Shown here piece after piece: positions 28,040 to 35,977 of a stretch of 64,000 nt of DNA. Source of the stretch: Achromobacter spanius (GTDB taxonomy: Bacteria > Pseudomonadota > Gammaproteobacteria > Burkholderiales > Burkholderiaceae_B); NCBI RefSeq assembly GCF_029637605.1, contig NZ_CP121261.1:186001-250000 (forward strand), written 5' to 3'. Made by a program: the position numbers and the translations under genes. Positions within the stretch are counted from its first letter, which is position 1; the number at the start of each line of letters is the position of its first letter. The notes beneath the pieces were generated by a model. That model ran no database searches, was not told the DNA's origin, and saw only the letters and a program-made list of their open reading frames with translations.

Positions 28040-28134
28040 GCACAAGGCAAGATTTGAACTTGCATCTTTCTCTTTGAGGAAGGTCCAGCCGGACCTTGAT
28101 GAAGGAGAACGCCTTTACCGCAGACCACTTGTAC
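28040..28134 (-). other. tRNA-like sequence with an abnormal core
   Basis: On the minus strand GTACAAG pairs with CTTGTGC (7 bp, one wobble) as an acceptor stem. A D-arm-like GTCT-GCGGTAA-AGGC follows, and a perfect T-arm GCAAG-TTCAAAT-CTTGC. TTCTC and GAGAA could form an anticodon stem, but they enclose 32 nt that include a 7-bp hairpin (AAGGTCC/GGACCTT). No CCA is encoded. It may be a decayed or unusual tRNA. Confidence 0.4.
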
Positions 28135-28425
28135 GCGGTAATTGTATTTCAATTTCACTAACATTGCTAACTGTATCATTGGCTTGGCGCTCCCGAGGAT
28201 CTCCGGTACCGACTCGGTATGTGGTCGTTGACGCGTCCGGACAAATAGGCAAAAATATCACCACACTCGCAGCAACTGTGAGTATGGCTTTCCTTCTGCT
28301 TTAATTGATGCATCGTGTAGACGCAGTGCAGCAGTAAATCCGGGACTGTCGCCTCAGGTGCTCACTTGCAGATCTTCACGATCGGTTCTCGCCCGGTCGT
28401 CCTTGGCAGTCAAAGCCCATTTTTC
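28135..28425. other. Non-coding gap in the island
   Basis: About 290 bp of mixed composition. I see no protein-like frame, repeat or strong hairpin. Confidence 0.4.
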
Positions 28426-28986
28426 CTATCCGCGAAGAACTTCGGCCACCTGGCTACACATGGTTTCCGTAACCAGCCAAGGTAGGGCGCGCGAGCGATC
28501 ACATTTCGCCATCGTCGCCGTCGCAGCGTATGCAATCAACACGAAGGTCCAAATCATGGTGACCCTCACCCTGTTTAGTAAAGTAGTCGCGCGTCTCTGA
28601 AGCTTCTGCCGGCGGTCAGGATTTAGGGTCATTGCATGATGCCGACTGAATACGCCAAGACTGCCAACTAGTGCAAGTAGCAGGCCGGTTATGGCGATGG
28701 TCATCATGAAAGTCCCGATCATTTTTGCCTGGCCCATTGCGACCAGCGCAGCTATGGCGGCGGCGGATAACGTCGCCATTAGTTTCGCGAGCTCGCGTTC
28801 AACCAGCATTGCCTCTCGCAGCTGTTGCTGGTTTAGCGACAGATGTTGCTTCGGTGAGCTAATGCGAGCGAGGCGAGGCGCCCGCTCTTTGCCGCGCACG
28901 CTTCGAGAACTATTGGCTGACAGCCTCCCCAACCCGATGCAGACGATGCCTACAAGTATGGCCAGGGAAATTGCAGAAATGCTCAT
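28426..28986 (-). CDS. Predicted membrane protein
   Basis: A 186-aa protein with an N-terminal hydrophobic segment (about 4-22), a basic linker, a long hydrophobic pair around 75-115 and another segment near 140-160, so about four membrane spans. No family recognised. It lies in a defence-rich part of the island, where small membrane proteins are frequent, but no effector gene is directly attached. Confidence 0.6.
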   Translation of the reverse strand: MSISAISLAILVGIVCIGLGRLSANSSRSVRGKERAPRLARISSPKQHLSLNQQQLREAMLVERELAKLMATLSAAAIAALVAMGQAKMIGTFMMTIAITGLLLALVGSLGVFSRHHAMTLNPDRRQKLQRRATTLLNRVRVTMIWTFVLIAYAATATMAKCDRSRALPWLVTETMCSQVAEVLRG

Positions 28987-29078
28987 CGTATTAATGGGGT
29001 TGCGGTCGGCTAAATGCCGGGATAACTAGACTGACTGCTTTTCAGAGTGTTTAGCAGTTGACTAGAATTTTCGTTGCG

Positions 29079-29324
29079 TTAGACCGGTGTGGACTTCTTT
29101 CGCACCGTCTTTTTCTTCGGAGCAGCCTTACTAATCCGTTTTTCCGTTTTTTTGCCGTTCTCCATGAGCGCGGCAAACTGCTCCCAGGAATAGTGCTTCA
29201 CCCGTGTCGACTTGCCAGCAGCTTTCCAGTCAATGGAACCCTGGCTGATATGCAGCTTGCCAAGCCGCTTCCCATCGCTAAAGACGTCGACGATGCTATC
29301 GGACTTCTCGATATGAATTGGCAT
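29079..29324 (-). CDS. Small basic phage/island protein
   Basis: An 81-aa protein from the ATG at 29324: VDVFSDGKRLGKLHISQGSI and a TRVKHYSWEQFAALME block, then a Lys-rich tail. Similar small proteins are common in prophages. The longer upstream frame has unnatural composition and was rejected. Divergent from the com gene. Confidence 0.6.
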   Translation of the reverse strand: MPIHIEKSDSIVDVFSDGKRLGKLHISQGSIDWKAAGKSTRVKHYSWEQFAALMENGKKTEKRISKAAPKKKTVRKKSTPV

Positions 29325-29492
29325 CGGGACGGACACGGTGACGGTATGTTGGGGCAAGCGGTTCTCCAAGAAATGACAGCGTCGTGTCAAGAATGAGCAA
29401 ATCGATTGAAAGAAGACGGCGACGGCCGAGCAGCTGTAACTGCACGACCGCCAGCCGACCCACGGTCTAACCCCGTGAGCAACCCAAGGCCG

Positions 29493-29512
29493 TCTCACCT
29501 GTACAGGTGAGA
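29493..29512. promoter_or_regulatory. 20-bp perfect palindrome upstream of com
   Basis: TCTCACCTGTACAGGTGAGA reads identically on both strands. It lies in the divergent region, 29 bp before the com ATG. A perfect palindrome of this size suggests an operator for a dimeric regulator of the com-methyltransferase pair. Confidence 0.5.
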
Positions 29513-29541
29513 GGACGGTAACACAAATTACAAGTTGACTC

Positions 29542-29760
29542 ATGGAAGAACTACGCTGTGCCAATTGCGGGCGCAAGCTCGCTGAATCTGCCGGTTATCT
29601 TCGGCTCAGCATTAAATGTTCACGGTGCAAGACCGTGAACTCATTTTCGATGGCCTTGAGCGCCCAGAGCGCCGCGAGCCACTTCCGCGCATGCCCTGGA
29701 GCATCCACACAAGAGGATGCTCATGTATGCAGCAGGACAATCGCAACCGACCGTCGGTAG
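29542..29760 (+). CDS. Com-like translational regulator (Mu Com family)
   Basis: A 72-aa zinc-ribbon protein: LRCANCGRKLAE and IKCSRCKTVNS give two CxxC pairs. In phage Mu, Com opens the mRNA for the following DNA modification gene. Here it overlaps the start of a cytosine methyltransferase by 38 bp, the same arrangement, so translational coupling is likely. The target gene is now broken. Confidence 0.8.
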   Translation: MEELRCANCGRKLAESAGYLRLSIKCSRCKTVNSFSMALSAQSAASHFRACPGASTQEDAHVCSRTIATDRR

Positions 29761-29962
29761 CCTCTTCGCAGGCATCGGCGGTTTCGATATTGGATTTGAA
29801 CGCGCCGGATTTCGCACCGCCTGGCAAGTCGAAATCAACCCAATCGCCCGCGCAGTCCTTGCGGACCGATTCCCTCACGCAAAGCAATTCGAAGATGTGT
29901 GCGCAGTCGGGGCCGACCAGCTCGACCGCGTCGACGTCGTTGTCGGGGGATTTCCCTGCCAA
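29723..29962 (+). pseudogene. DNA C5-cytosine methyltransferase, N-terminal half
   Basis: From the ATG at 29723 (AAGAGG upstream) the frame has motif I VGSLFAGIGGFDIGFERAGF and motif IV GGFPCQ with the catalytic cysteine. Directly after PCQ an IS3-family element begins and the frame ends. The second half resumes at 31161. Intact enzymes have about 40 residues between PCQ and the GLLSS block, and these are absent from both halves. Confidence 0.85.
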
Positions 29963-30030
29963 CGTAAGCTCCCCCTTCAGGTAGACACCGCCCGGTAGAA
30001 TTTCGGAGCCTCCCTGAGTTGGAGATTCCC

Positions 30031-30295
30031 TTGAAGAAAAGCAGATTTACCGAGAGCCAGATCGTTGCTGTTCTGAAGGAAGGCGAAGCCGGCATGCCGG
30101 TCGCCGCTGTGCCGCAAACACGGCATCAGCAACGCCACGTATTACCTTTGGAAGAGCAAGTTCTCCGGCGTTCAAGTTTCCGAGTTGCAGAGGCTGCGCG
30201 AACTGGAAGCTGAAAACGCCAAGCTCAAACGCATGTTTGCCGAATTGGCGCTGGAGAATGCAGCGATCAAGGATGTCTTGAATCGAAAATCCTGA
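30031..30295 (+). pseudogene. IS3-family OrfA, frameshifted
   Basis: A TTG start with GGAG upstream gives KKSRFTESQIVAVLKEGEAG, the usual OrfA helix-turn-helix. Near 30111-30114 the sequence reads GCTGTGCCGC where the intact family would need GCTGTGTGCCGC. This 2-nt loss shifts the frame; the rest (KHGISNATYYLWKSKFSGV, then a leucine-zipper-like tail) is readable in another frame to 30295. Confidence 0.8.
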
Positions 30296-30315
30296 CGCCG
30301 TCGGCCAGGCGCGAA

Positions 30316-31146
30316 GTGGTGGGACAGCTGGTGCAAGCCAAGCTCTCAATCACGCGCGCTTGTCAGATTGCCGGCCTATCGCGGGCGGCGTACTACAAGA
30401 AGCCAATGCCGGCATCTGAGCGGGATTCCCAAGTCATTGATGCTCTCAATGCCATTGTGACCCGGCATGGGCGTTGGGGATTCTGGAAGTGTTTCACCCG
30501 GCTGCGCCTCGACGGTCGCGGCTGGAACAAAAAGCGCGTTCATCGGGTGTACTGCGACGTGGGTCTGAATTTGCCTCGGCGCTGCAAAAAGCGGCTTCCC
30601 GACCGACCGCGACAGCCGCTGGATCTGGCCACAGAGCCTAATCGTTGTTGGGCGCTCGACTTCATGCATGACGCTCTCTACTGCGGCCGGCGGTTTCGCA
30701 CTCTGAACGTGATCGACGAGGCGAACCGGGAGTGCTTGGCCATCGAGGTAGGCGTGTCCATCCCGTCTGCACGCCTCATTCGGGTATTGAGCCGTTTGAT
30801 CGACTGCTATGGGCCGCCTGACGCAATACGCCTGGATAACGGTCCGGAGATGATCTCAGAGGCGTTCACCCAATGGGCTAGCGCAAAGGGCATCGCGATC
30901 CGCTATATCCAGCCGAGCAAGCCAAATCAGAACGCTTTCATTGAGCGCTTCAATCGAACTTATCGAACCGAGGTGCTCGACGCGCACCTGTTCGCCAACC
31001 TTGAGCAGGTCCAGGCGATTACCGATCAATGGCTGGTCGATTACAACCAGTACCGCCCGCATGAATCGCTGGGTGGCCTCCCGCCGGTGCAATTCATGCC
31101 CCGGCTAACCCTTGCTCCGATCGTCTATCAACCGATGTCTACTTGA
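30316..31146 (+). CDS. IS3-family transposase OrfB
   Basis: DDE integrase domain, 276 aa from a GTG. The acidic triad is visible as ALDFMHD (Asp115), IRLDNGPE (Asp174) and NAFIERFNRTYR (Glu210), with spacing normal for the family. It is normally made as an OrfAB fusion through a frameshift; the broken orfA makes this unlikely here. Confidence 0.9.
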   Translation: MVGQLVQAKLSITRACQIAGLSRAAYYKKPMPASERDSQVIDALNAIVTRHGRWGFWKCFTRLRLDGRGWNKKRVHRVYCDVGLNLPRRCKKRLPDRPRQPLDLATEPNRCWALDFMHDALYCGRRFRTLNVIDEANRECLAIEVGVSIPSARLIRVLSRLIDCYGPPDAIRLDNGPEMISEAFTQWASAKGIAIRYIQPSKPNQNAFIERFNRTYRTEVLDAHLFANLEQVQAITDQWLVDYNQYRPHESLGGLPPVQFMPRLTLAPIVYQPMST

Positions 31147-31160
31147 CAGGGGTGCTTACG

Positions 31161-31659
31161 GCTCCTCTCTAGCCATGATGGCCGCGACTTTCAAACAGTC
31201 GTCCAGACCCTTGCCGAGTGCGGGTATGTGGGATGCTGGAGGGTGCTTAATGCTCAATATTTCGGAGTCCCCGCAAAACGCCGTCGCGTTTTCTTGGTCG
31301 GACGTCTGGGACAGCAGCCCCCCATTGGCCTGCTGGCTGACGCCGCGCCAGTGGGAACTATTTCTGGCTCGACGCGCCCGGACGAAGGGGACAGTGGACT
31401 GGACGGATGGGCTTACCCTACCTTACTTGCCGGCAAGTCTGGAGCTCAAATCTCCGTCGCTGGCTCAGGCCTGGTCTTTGCCGAAGGGGGCGGGCATTCG
31501 ATGGTTGAGCGGCGGCGAGCGTCTAAAGATCATGGGCTTTGCCTCGGATTGGATGCGGCCAACTTTGCAGAGGCTCATGCTGCCGGAAACGCCGTTGCCC
31601 CGCCGGTCATCGAATGGATCGCGCGCCATATTCGTCGGAAGGTCGACGTCTGGCCCTGA
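31161..31659 (+). pseudogene. DNA C5-cytosine methyltransferase, C-terminal half
   Basis: Resumes in frame at LLSSHDGRDFQTVVQTLAEC, then CWRVLNAQYFGVPAKRRRVF (motif VIII region) and, near the end, the motif IX-X block AEAHAAGNAVAPPVIEWIA. With the N-terminal half at 29723-29962 it forms one gene split by an insertion sequence and a deletion. Motif VI (ENV) is lost, so re-joining after IS loss would not restore activity. Confidence 0.85.
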
Positions 31660-31707
31660 GACCGAAATTTGACACTAACTGCCGTTCTAGCGAGCCAAGG
31701 CAAAAAC

Positions 31708-32694
31708 TCAAGGCGTCGACTTCGACGCTGGCGGATTCATGAAGAAATTGGGCGGGTTCGTGCCAAATGCCGAAGGTTCATACAGATTTCGGCTTGACCT
31801 AAGCAGTATATGCATGCGGAAATCGTTCGGGTTGTCCAAATTGTCGAACAACGCGAATTTATTTGCGAGACTTGAAAATGCTTCCCCGCGTTTTGTTAGA
31901 CCATTGAAAAAGAGCAGTTGGAGCTCGTTGTCGGTGAGCTGGGCTCTAATTATTCCGCTGTAAAGCCGTTTTTTTTCAATTGATAGAAACTCGTCGGGGT
32001 GTGAGCTTATCCATTTAAAGATCCCGAATAATGTGCGCATGGCTGGTTTTATTTCATGAGAACCGTCCGCCATCAGATCCTCCCATTTTTGCATCAGTAT
32101 TGATGCCGCCTCTTCGATCTCGCTTTGAATTAGCGTGGCAGGATCGGCTCGCTTCCTTGCCATTTCCTGTAATCTCCTTTCGAAGGCGTTTTCTTTTTCC
32201 CATGAGAATCGAATTTTAAATGCCCACTTGCGAATGGCATCCAGGCCAACACGTGGCGGTTTTAGTTCCCCATAATCGTCGTATTCCTGAGTGTGTAGCC
32301 CATGGACGATTTGTTTGTAATTTCCGAACCATGTGAACAGAGTCTGCTCAAAGCTCTGCAACGCGGTGGCTTCGGCTTGCTTTTTTAGTGCATCCCCGGA
32401 TTCTTGAGCTTGCGCCAACTGACTGCGAAGTTCTTCTTGCTGCGCGCGAAAAGTCTTTACCAGAAGAATGATCGTTATCATGCCGACCACAGGGTTGATC
32501 ATGCCTCCAAAAAAATCGCCGAACTGGCCCCAGGACTCGGGCTCACCAGCTGGGTTTCCTCTAAATACAATGGCATAAGCTGCTAAGCACGCTAAGGCTA
32601 GAACGCCGGGGAGTACCCAAAAGAGGAATAAATTCGATTCGGCCGCGCGCTGCGGCTCCCTAGGTTCTTCGTTGTGTTGTGTATTCTTTGGCAT
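31708..32694 (-). CDS. AbiC-like phage abortive infection protein
   Basis: A 328-aa protein with two N-terminal membrane segments (about 24-44 and 63-82), a coiled coil (RAQQEELRSQLAQAQESG) and a cytosolic domain. QSFEQTLFTWFGNYKQIV and RTLFGIFKWISS, IIRAQLTDNELQLLFFNGL and KFALFDNL are the pattern of the putative abortive-infection (putAbiC) family. The likely role is to stop phage growth at the cost of the cell. Two other membrane-protein genes precede it on the same strand. Confidence 0.8.
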   Translation of the reverse strand: MPKNTQHNEEPREPQRAAESNLFLFWVLPGVLALACLAAYAIVFRGNPAGEPESWGQFGDFFGGMINPVVGMITIILLVKTFRAQQEELRSQLAQAQESGDALKKQAEATALQSFEQTLFTWFGNYKQIVHGLHTQEYDDYGELKPPRVGLDAIRKWAFKIRFSWEKENAFERRLQEMARKRADPATLIQSEIEEAASILMQKWEDLMADGSHEIKPAMRTLFGIFKWISSHPDEFLSIEKKRLYSGIIRAQLTDNELQLLFFNGLTKRGEAFSSLANKFALFDNLDNPNDFRMHILLRSSRNLYEPSAFGTNPPNFFMNPPASKSTP

Positions 32695-32739
32695 GCGTTC
32701 GCTCTGCTGGCAGCTTTTACTTAAAAGGTTTTGGATCGG

Positions 32740-33252
32740 TTAGTTCGTTGAACTAGTCAAGCACGCGGTAAGGTTTGTGCGATCAAGGCCGTAATTGGAT
32801 GACGCCTCTCTATAGTATTGGCTTGTATATCCGTTTGCGACGTCAACTGCCCACTTCGAAGCTGTCAGATATTGAATCTCACTGCTGCGGGCGAGCGTCT
32901 CCAGATAGACACACTTCTCCGCTTTGTAAATACTAGCCTGTGCTTTTCCCAGTTCTCGCTTTGCCGATTCCAACTCGCCTCGCAGTCGTGACATTTGATC
33001 GCGGAGATCCTTGACATCCCTTTCAGCTGTTTCGGCGCGTTCCTTCATGGCCACTCGTCGCTCATCCACATTCTCGAGTTTTGCCAGCTTCACACTGAGG
33101 TGTTGAAGCTGACTGGATTGCTCTCCGCGTTCGTAGGAAGTTGTTCCAAACCATGTTAGAACACCGCTAATCGCGGCGATGCCCCCGGCGGAGAGGATCA
33201 GATTGCCGAGCGAGAGTGGTTTTTTGGGCTCATGAAACGATGGGTTGTGCAT
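32740..33252 (-). CDS. Membrane-anchored coiled-coil protein
   Basis: A 170-aa protein with one N-terminal membrane segment (about 16-36) and a long coiled coil (about 45-110, for example ERAETAERDVKDLRDQMSRL). A C-terminal region with a pair of cysteines follows. No family recognised. It lies 45 bp upstream of the AbiC-like gene on the same strand and may act with it. Confidence 0.6.
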   Translation of the reverse strand: MHNPSFHEPKKPLSLGNLILSAGGIAAISGVLTWFGTTSYERGEQSSQLQHLSVKLAKLENVDERRVAMKERAETAERDVKDLRDQMSRLRGELESAKRELGKAQASIYKAEKCVYLETLARSSEIQYLTASKWAVDVANGYTSQYYREASSNYGLDRTNLTACLTSSTN

Positions 33253-33323
33253 AGTGGGAAGCGAATGAGGTTGGTAATGTCTATGGCGCTGCTATAGAGG
33301 TTCGCCATGGTGAGTATCTTGGG

Positions 33324-33953
33324 TTAACGCTCCTCGCGGGTTTCAGCTTTAGCCGACGCGTCGGCCTTAACTGGGCATACTTTGAGGGTGGGGGCGATGG
33401 GCACGCTACAGCTTTTCGCGGAGGAGAACATCAACTGCAGAATGAGCAACAGTGCGCCAATCGCAGTGCATGACAACGAGAAAATGGATGCGGCTTTTAC
33501 GGTGCGGCTGGATTGAATAATGGGTAACGACAGGCTCATGTCCTTTAGTGGCCAATCGTGTGGTGACAAATTCATACTGACAAACTTGGCCATGCGCCGC
33601 TCATGTGAATCCCTAGCGCCTAGGAGGGGTAGGGCGGCCACTAACTGACCTAACAGTGTGAGGGCCACTGCCGCAACTGGTAGATCAGTTCCGGGCCAGT
33701 AGGTCATCGCCGCAGTACATGCGACCAGCAAAGCGCTGGAAAGAACCAAATACAGCTTCGCGTGTTCCATTTCCGCAAACGAGGCCTGGGCATAGATCGT
33801 GCCCCACGCATCGACAATCGAATTTGCCGGCACCACGGGCGTGTCCATCATGTCTGCAGGGGCTCGACGAAATAGCGTGCGGTAACCCAGCAGCCCAAAG
33901 AATAGCGACAGCACGGCGGCGCAGAGAATTGCATACCAAAGAACTTTCATCAT
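33324..33953 (-). CDS. Predicted membrane protein
   Basis: A 209-aa protein with about four hydrophobic segments (near 5-24, 70-86, 88-110 and 150-172) and a charged C-terminal tail with two cysteines. It is the first gene of a three-gene same-strand group ending in the AbiC-like gene. Function unknown. Confidence 0.6.
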   Translation of the reverse strand: MMKVLWYAILCAAVLSLFFGLLGYRTLFRRAPADMMDTPVVPANSIVDAWGTIYAQASFAEMEHAKLYLVLSSALLVACTAAMTYWPGTDLPVAAVALTLLGQLVAALPLLGARDSHERRMAKFVSMNLSPHDWPLKDMSLSLPIIQSSRTVKAASIFSLSCTAIGALLLILQLMFSSAKSCSVPIAPTLKVCPVKADASAKAETREER

Positions 33954-34038
33954 CGTAGTTTAGACACAGTATGAATTAAACGGTCACAAATAGACGTTTA
34001 CCATAGTTTGCGCGGTATTGGGGTTGGGGATCGAGGAG

Positions 34039-34233
34039 ATGGCGAGACTGACCGAAGTGCACCAGCGCTTCATCGTCCAGGAGCTGGCTTGCTACGACTC
34101 ACCCCAGCAGGTGTCCGACTCGGTGAGGGAGGAATTTGGCGTTGACGTGCCTAGGACCCAGGTCGCACGGTACGACCCGACGAAGGTGGCGGGTACCGGC
34201 CCCTTCAGAAGCTGTGGCGGGGAAGCTGGGTAA
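34039..34233 (+). pseudogene. DUF2280-type phage protein (terminase-side), truncated
   Basis: MARLTEVHQRFIVQELACYD and VREEFGVDVPRTQVARYDPTK match the N-terminal helix-turn-helix part of DUF2280 phage proteins, which lie next to terminase genes. After KVAG the frame enters foreign sequence and stops; intact relatives are much longer. GAGGAG precedes the ATG. The downstream sequence matches a tail region, so head and tail genes were probably deleted here. Confidence 0.65.
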
Positions 34234-34264
34234 CCGTATCCATCGAACGATAGGAGAGACATCG

Positions 34265-34762
34265 ATGAGAGTGTTTTGTAAGTATGTGCCTGAAGATGCG
34301 GTGCCAAGCGTGCAGTACCTTCAGGACGATGATGGCGTCGATTGGTATGCCGCACAGGAAGAGTTCGCCGCCGACAGCTTGATCGTATGCACGGACGAGA
34401 CGGGCCGAGTTTGTGCCTTCGGCCGGGATGCGTCGGCGTTGTATCCCATTGATCAAGCGGTGTGGAGTGTTCCCGCTTCATCCGTACCCGAAGGATTTGA
34501 CGCCGATGGGGATTGGACCGTGGTCGACGGCAAGATAGCTGCCAGGGCGCCCACTGCCGAAGATGCCAAGGCCAAGATGCACGTCCTTTTGGCCCCTGCC
34601 TTACTGGACTTCCAAGCATTGCAAGTCATCGTAGATGCTGGTGGCGCCTCGGACCCCGAGAGGCAGCGTCACGAGGCGCTGCGCGCTTACTGCCAGGCAC
34701 TGTATCGGGTGGAAAGCCAAGAGGGCTATCCGGCTGATGTAGTTTGGCCGGAACGACCGTAG
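34265..34762 (+). CDS. Tail fibre assembly-like phage protein
   Basis: A 165-aa protein from the ATG at 34265 (TAGGAGAGA upstream). The C-terminal part, QALYRVESQEGYPADVVWPERP shortened to the end, has the form seen in tail-fibre assembly chaperones. The middle is variable. A terminator follows, then the lysis genes. The tail-fibre gene it would serve is missing. Confidence 0.55.
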   Translation: MRVFCKYVPEDAVPSVQYLQDDDGVDWYAAQEEFAADSLIVCTDETGRVCAFGRDASALYPIDQAVWSVPASSVPEGFDADGDWTVVDGKIAARAPTAEDAKAKMHVLLAPALLDFQALQVIVDAGGASDPERQRHEALRAYCQALYRVESQEGYPADVVWPERP

Positions 34763-34794
34763 TGATGGCGCTTAATTCGATACTAGCCAACCCG

Positions 34795-34816
34795 GCCCGC
34801 TTGCGCGGGCTTTTTT
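34795..34816 (+). terminator. Terminator before the lysis cassette
   Basis: GCCCGC and GCGGGC enclose TTGC and are followed by six T. Confidence 0.85.
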
Positions 34817-34836
34817 GCGTCTAAGCGGAGCGTGCG

Positions 34837-35127
34837 ATGAACGATTGGGAAAGAACACTTGCGTGGCTGGCCGGGATGGGCGCTCTCATCGCGGTGGGGT
34901 GTGCGTTGACCAGCAAGGAAAAGCTGTCTTGGAAAGTGGCGGTAGGCCGGACGATCTTGGGCAGCGCTCTGAGCACGGCGGTGGCGCTGATCTATATCCC
35001 GTTTCCGAATGCGCCGCAGGTTGTGATGATTGGTGCTGGTGCGGCGGTTGGGATTTTGGGTGAACAGGTGCTTGAATTCGCCGCGCGCCGACTGCTTGAT
35101 TTTAAGTTTGGGGGGGATCCGAAATGA
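34837..35127 (+). CDS. Phage holin
   Basis: A 96-aa membrane protein with about three hydrophobic segments (about 8-24, 40-58 and 60-80) and a charged C-terminus, as expected for a small holin that permeabilises the inner membrane. It overlaps the endolysin start by 4 bp, the normal tight coupling of a lysis cassette. Confidence 0.8.
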   Translation: MNDWERTLAWLAGMGALIAVGCALTSKEKLSWKVAVGRTILGSALSTAVALIYIPFPNAPQVVMIGAGAAVGILGEQVLEFAARRLLDFKFGGDPK

Positions 35128-35534
35128 GTCAATTCCGACTTTCTCAACGTAGCTTGATGCGCTTGGTCGGCGTTCACCCCGACCTTGTCGAAGTCGTCAA
35201 ACTGGCGATTCAGCGAACGGCCGTGGATTTCATGGTGGTGGAGGGCGTCCGGACGCTGGCGCTGCAGCGCGAGTACGTGACCAAGGGTGCCAGTCAAACG
35301 ATGAACAGCTATCACCTGCCACAGGCCGATGGTTTCGGCCACGCCGTCGACCTGGCGCCATTGGTGCGGAGGGCGATCCCCTGGAACGATTGGCTGGCCT
35401 TCGCCGATTTGGCCGACGTGGTCAAGGCATGCGCTGCGGAGCTGGGCGTGCCGGTGGAGTGGGGCGGCGACTGGAAGTCATTCAAGGACGGGCCGCACTT
35501 CCAGATTCCACGCGACTGGCAAGGCCGGGCATGA
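35124..35534 (+). CDS. Endolysin, M15-family L-alanyl-D-glutamate peptidase
   Basis: A 136-aa peptidoglycan peptidase. The zinc-site motifs are SYHLPQADGFGHAVDL (His73, Asp76) and DGPHFQIP (His125). There is no signal peptide, so it depends on the holin. It overlaps both the holin and the Rz gene by 4 bp. Confidence 0.88.
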   Translation: MSQFRLSQRSLMRLVGVHPDLVEVVKLAIQRTAVDFMVVEGVRTLALQREYVTKGASQTMNSYHLPQADGFGHAVDLAPLVRRAIPWNDWLAFADLADVVKACAAELGVPVEWGGDWKSFKDGPHFQIPRDWQGRA

Positions 35535-35977
35535 GTGGCGCCGGCAAGCTTAGTCAGGTGCTCGCAGGATGGAAAGGTTACGCGGCGGTCGCGCTGGCGG
35601 CCGCCGCATTGGCCAGCTGCGCGGCATGGACTGCCCAGGGCTGGCGCAAGGATGTCCGCATTTTGAGGCTTCAGCGGGACCACCAGCAGACCAGGGCAGA
35701 TACCAACGCCGCGGTACTGGACGCCATCTCCGTCGACATCGGCGCGATCGCGGCAGCCGCGGCCCGCGCGGCAGCCGACGCCGGCGCACTTCCGGCCCAA
35801 GTGGGCGAAATCACTAAGGCACTGAAAAATGCGAAACCCCTTCTTGCTGGCTGCCGTCCTGATGATGTCAGGGTGCGCAGTCTCACCGACGCAGTACGTG
35901 CCGCGCGAGGTGCCGCCGCTGGACCGCAGGCTAGCCGAGCCGTGCCCGCCCATCCCGGATCCGCCGCAAAACCCTGA
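35531..35977 (+). CDS. Rz-like inner-membrane spanin
   Basis: A 148-aa protein: an N-terminal membrane anchor (about 12-34) and a long helical periplasmic region. It starts at the ATGA junction with the endolysin. The Rz1-like gene is nested in another frame inside its 3' part, the classic spanin arrangement, which supports the call despite weak sequence conservation. Confidence 0.75.
   Translation: MSGAGKLSQVLAGWKGYAAVALAAAALASCAAWTAQGWRKDVRILRLQRDHQQTRADTNAAVLDAISVDIGAIAAAAARAAADAGALPAQVGEITKALKNAKPLLAGCRPDDVRVRSLTDAVRAARGAAAGPQASRAVPAHPGSAAKP

Larger units (their letters stand above)
29963..31160 (+). mobile_element. IS3-family (IS407-group-like) insertion sequence
   Basis: 1198 bp with imperfect terminal inverted repeats (23 of 28 bases match, starting CGTAAGC). 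It carries orfA and orfB in the IS3 arrangement. No target duplication is seen, and target sequence was lost at the insertion point. orfA carries a frameshift, so this copy is probably immobile. Confidence 0.85.

Noticed and set aside
29963..31160. Island-borne composite transposon
   Set aside because: Only one IS copy is present and it lies within a methyltransferase gene; no second copy flanks any cargo.
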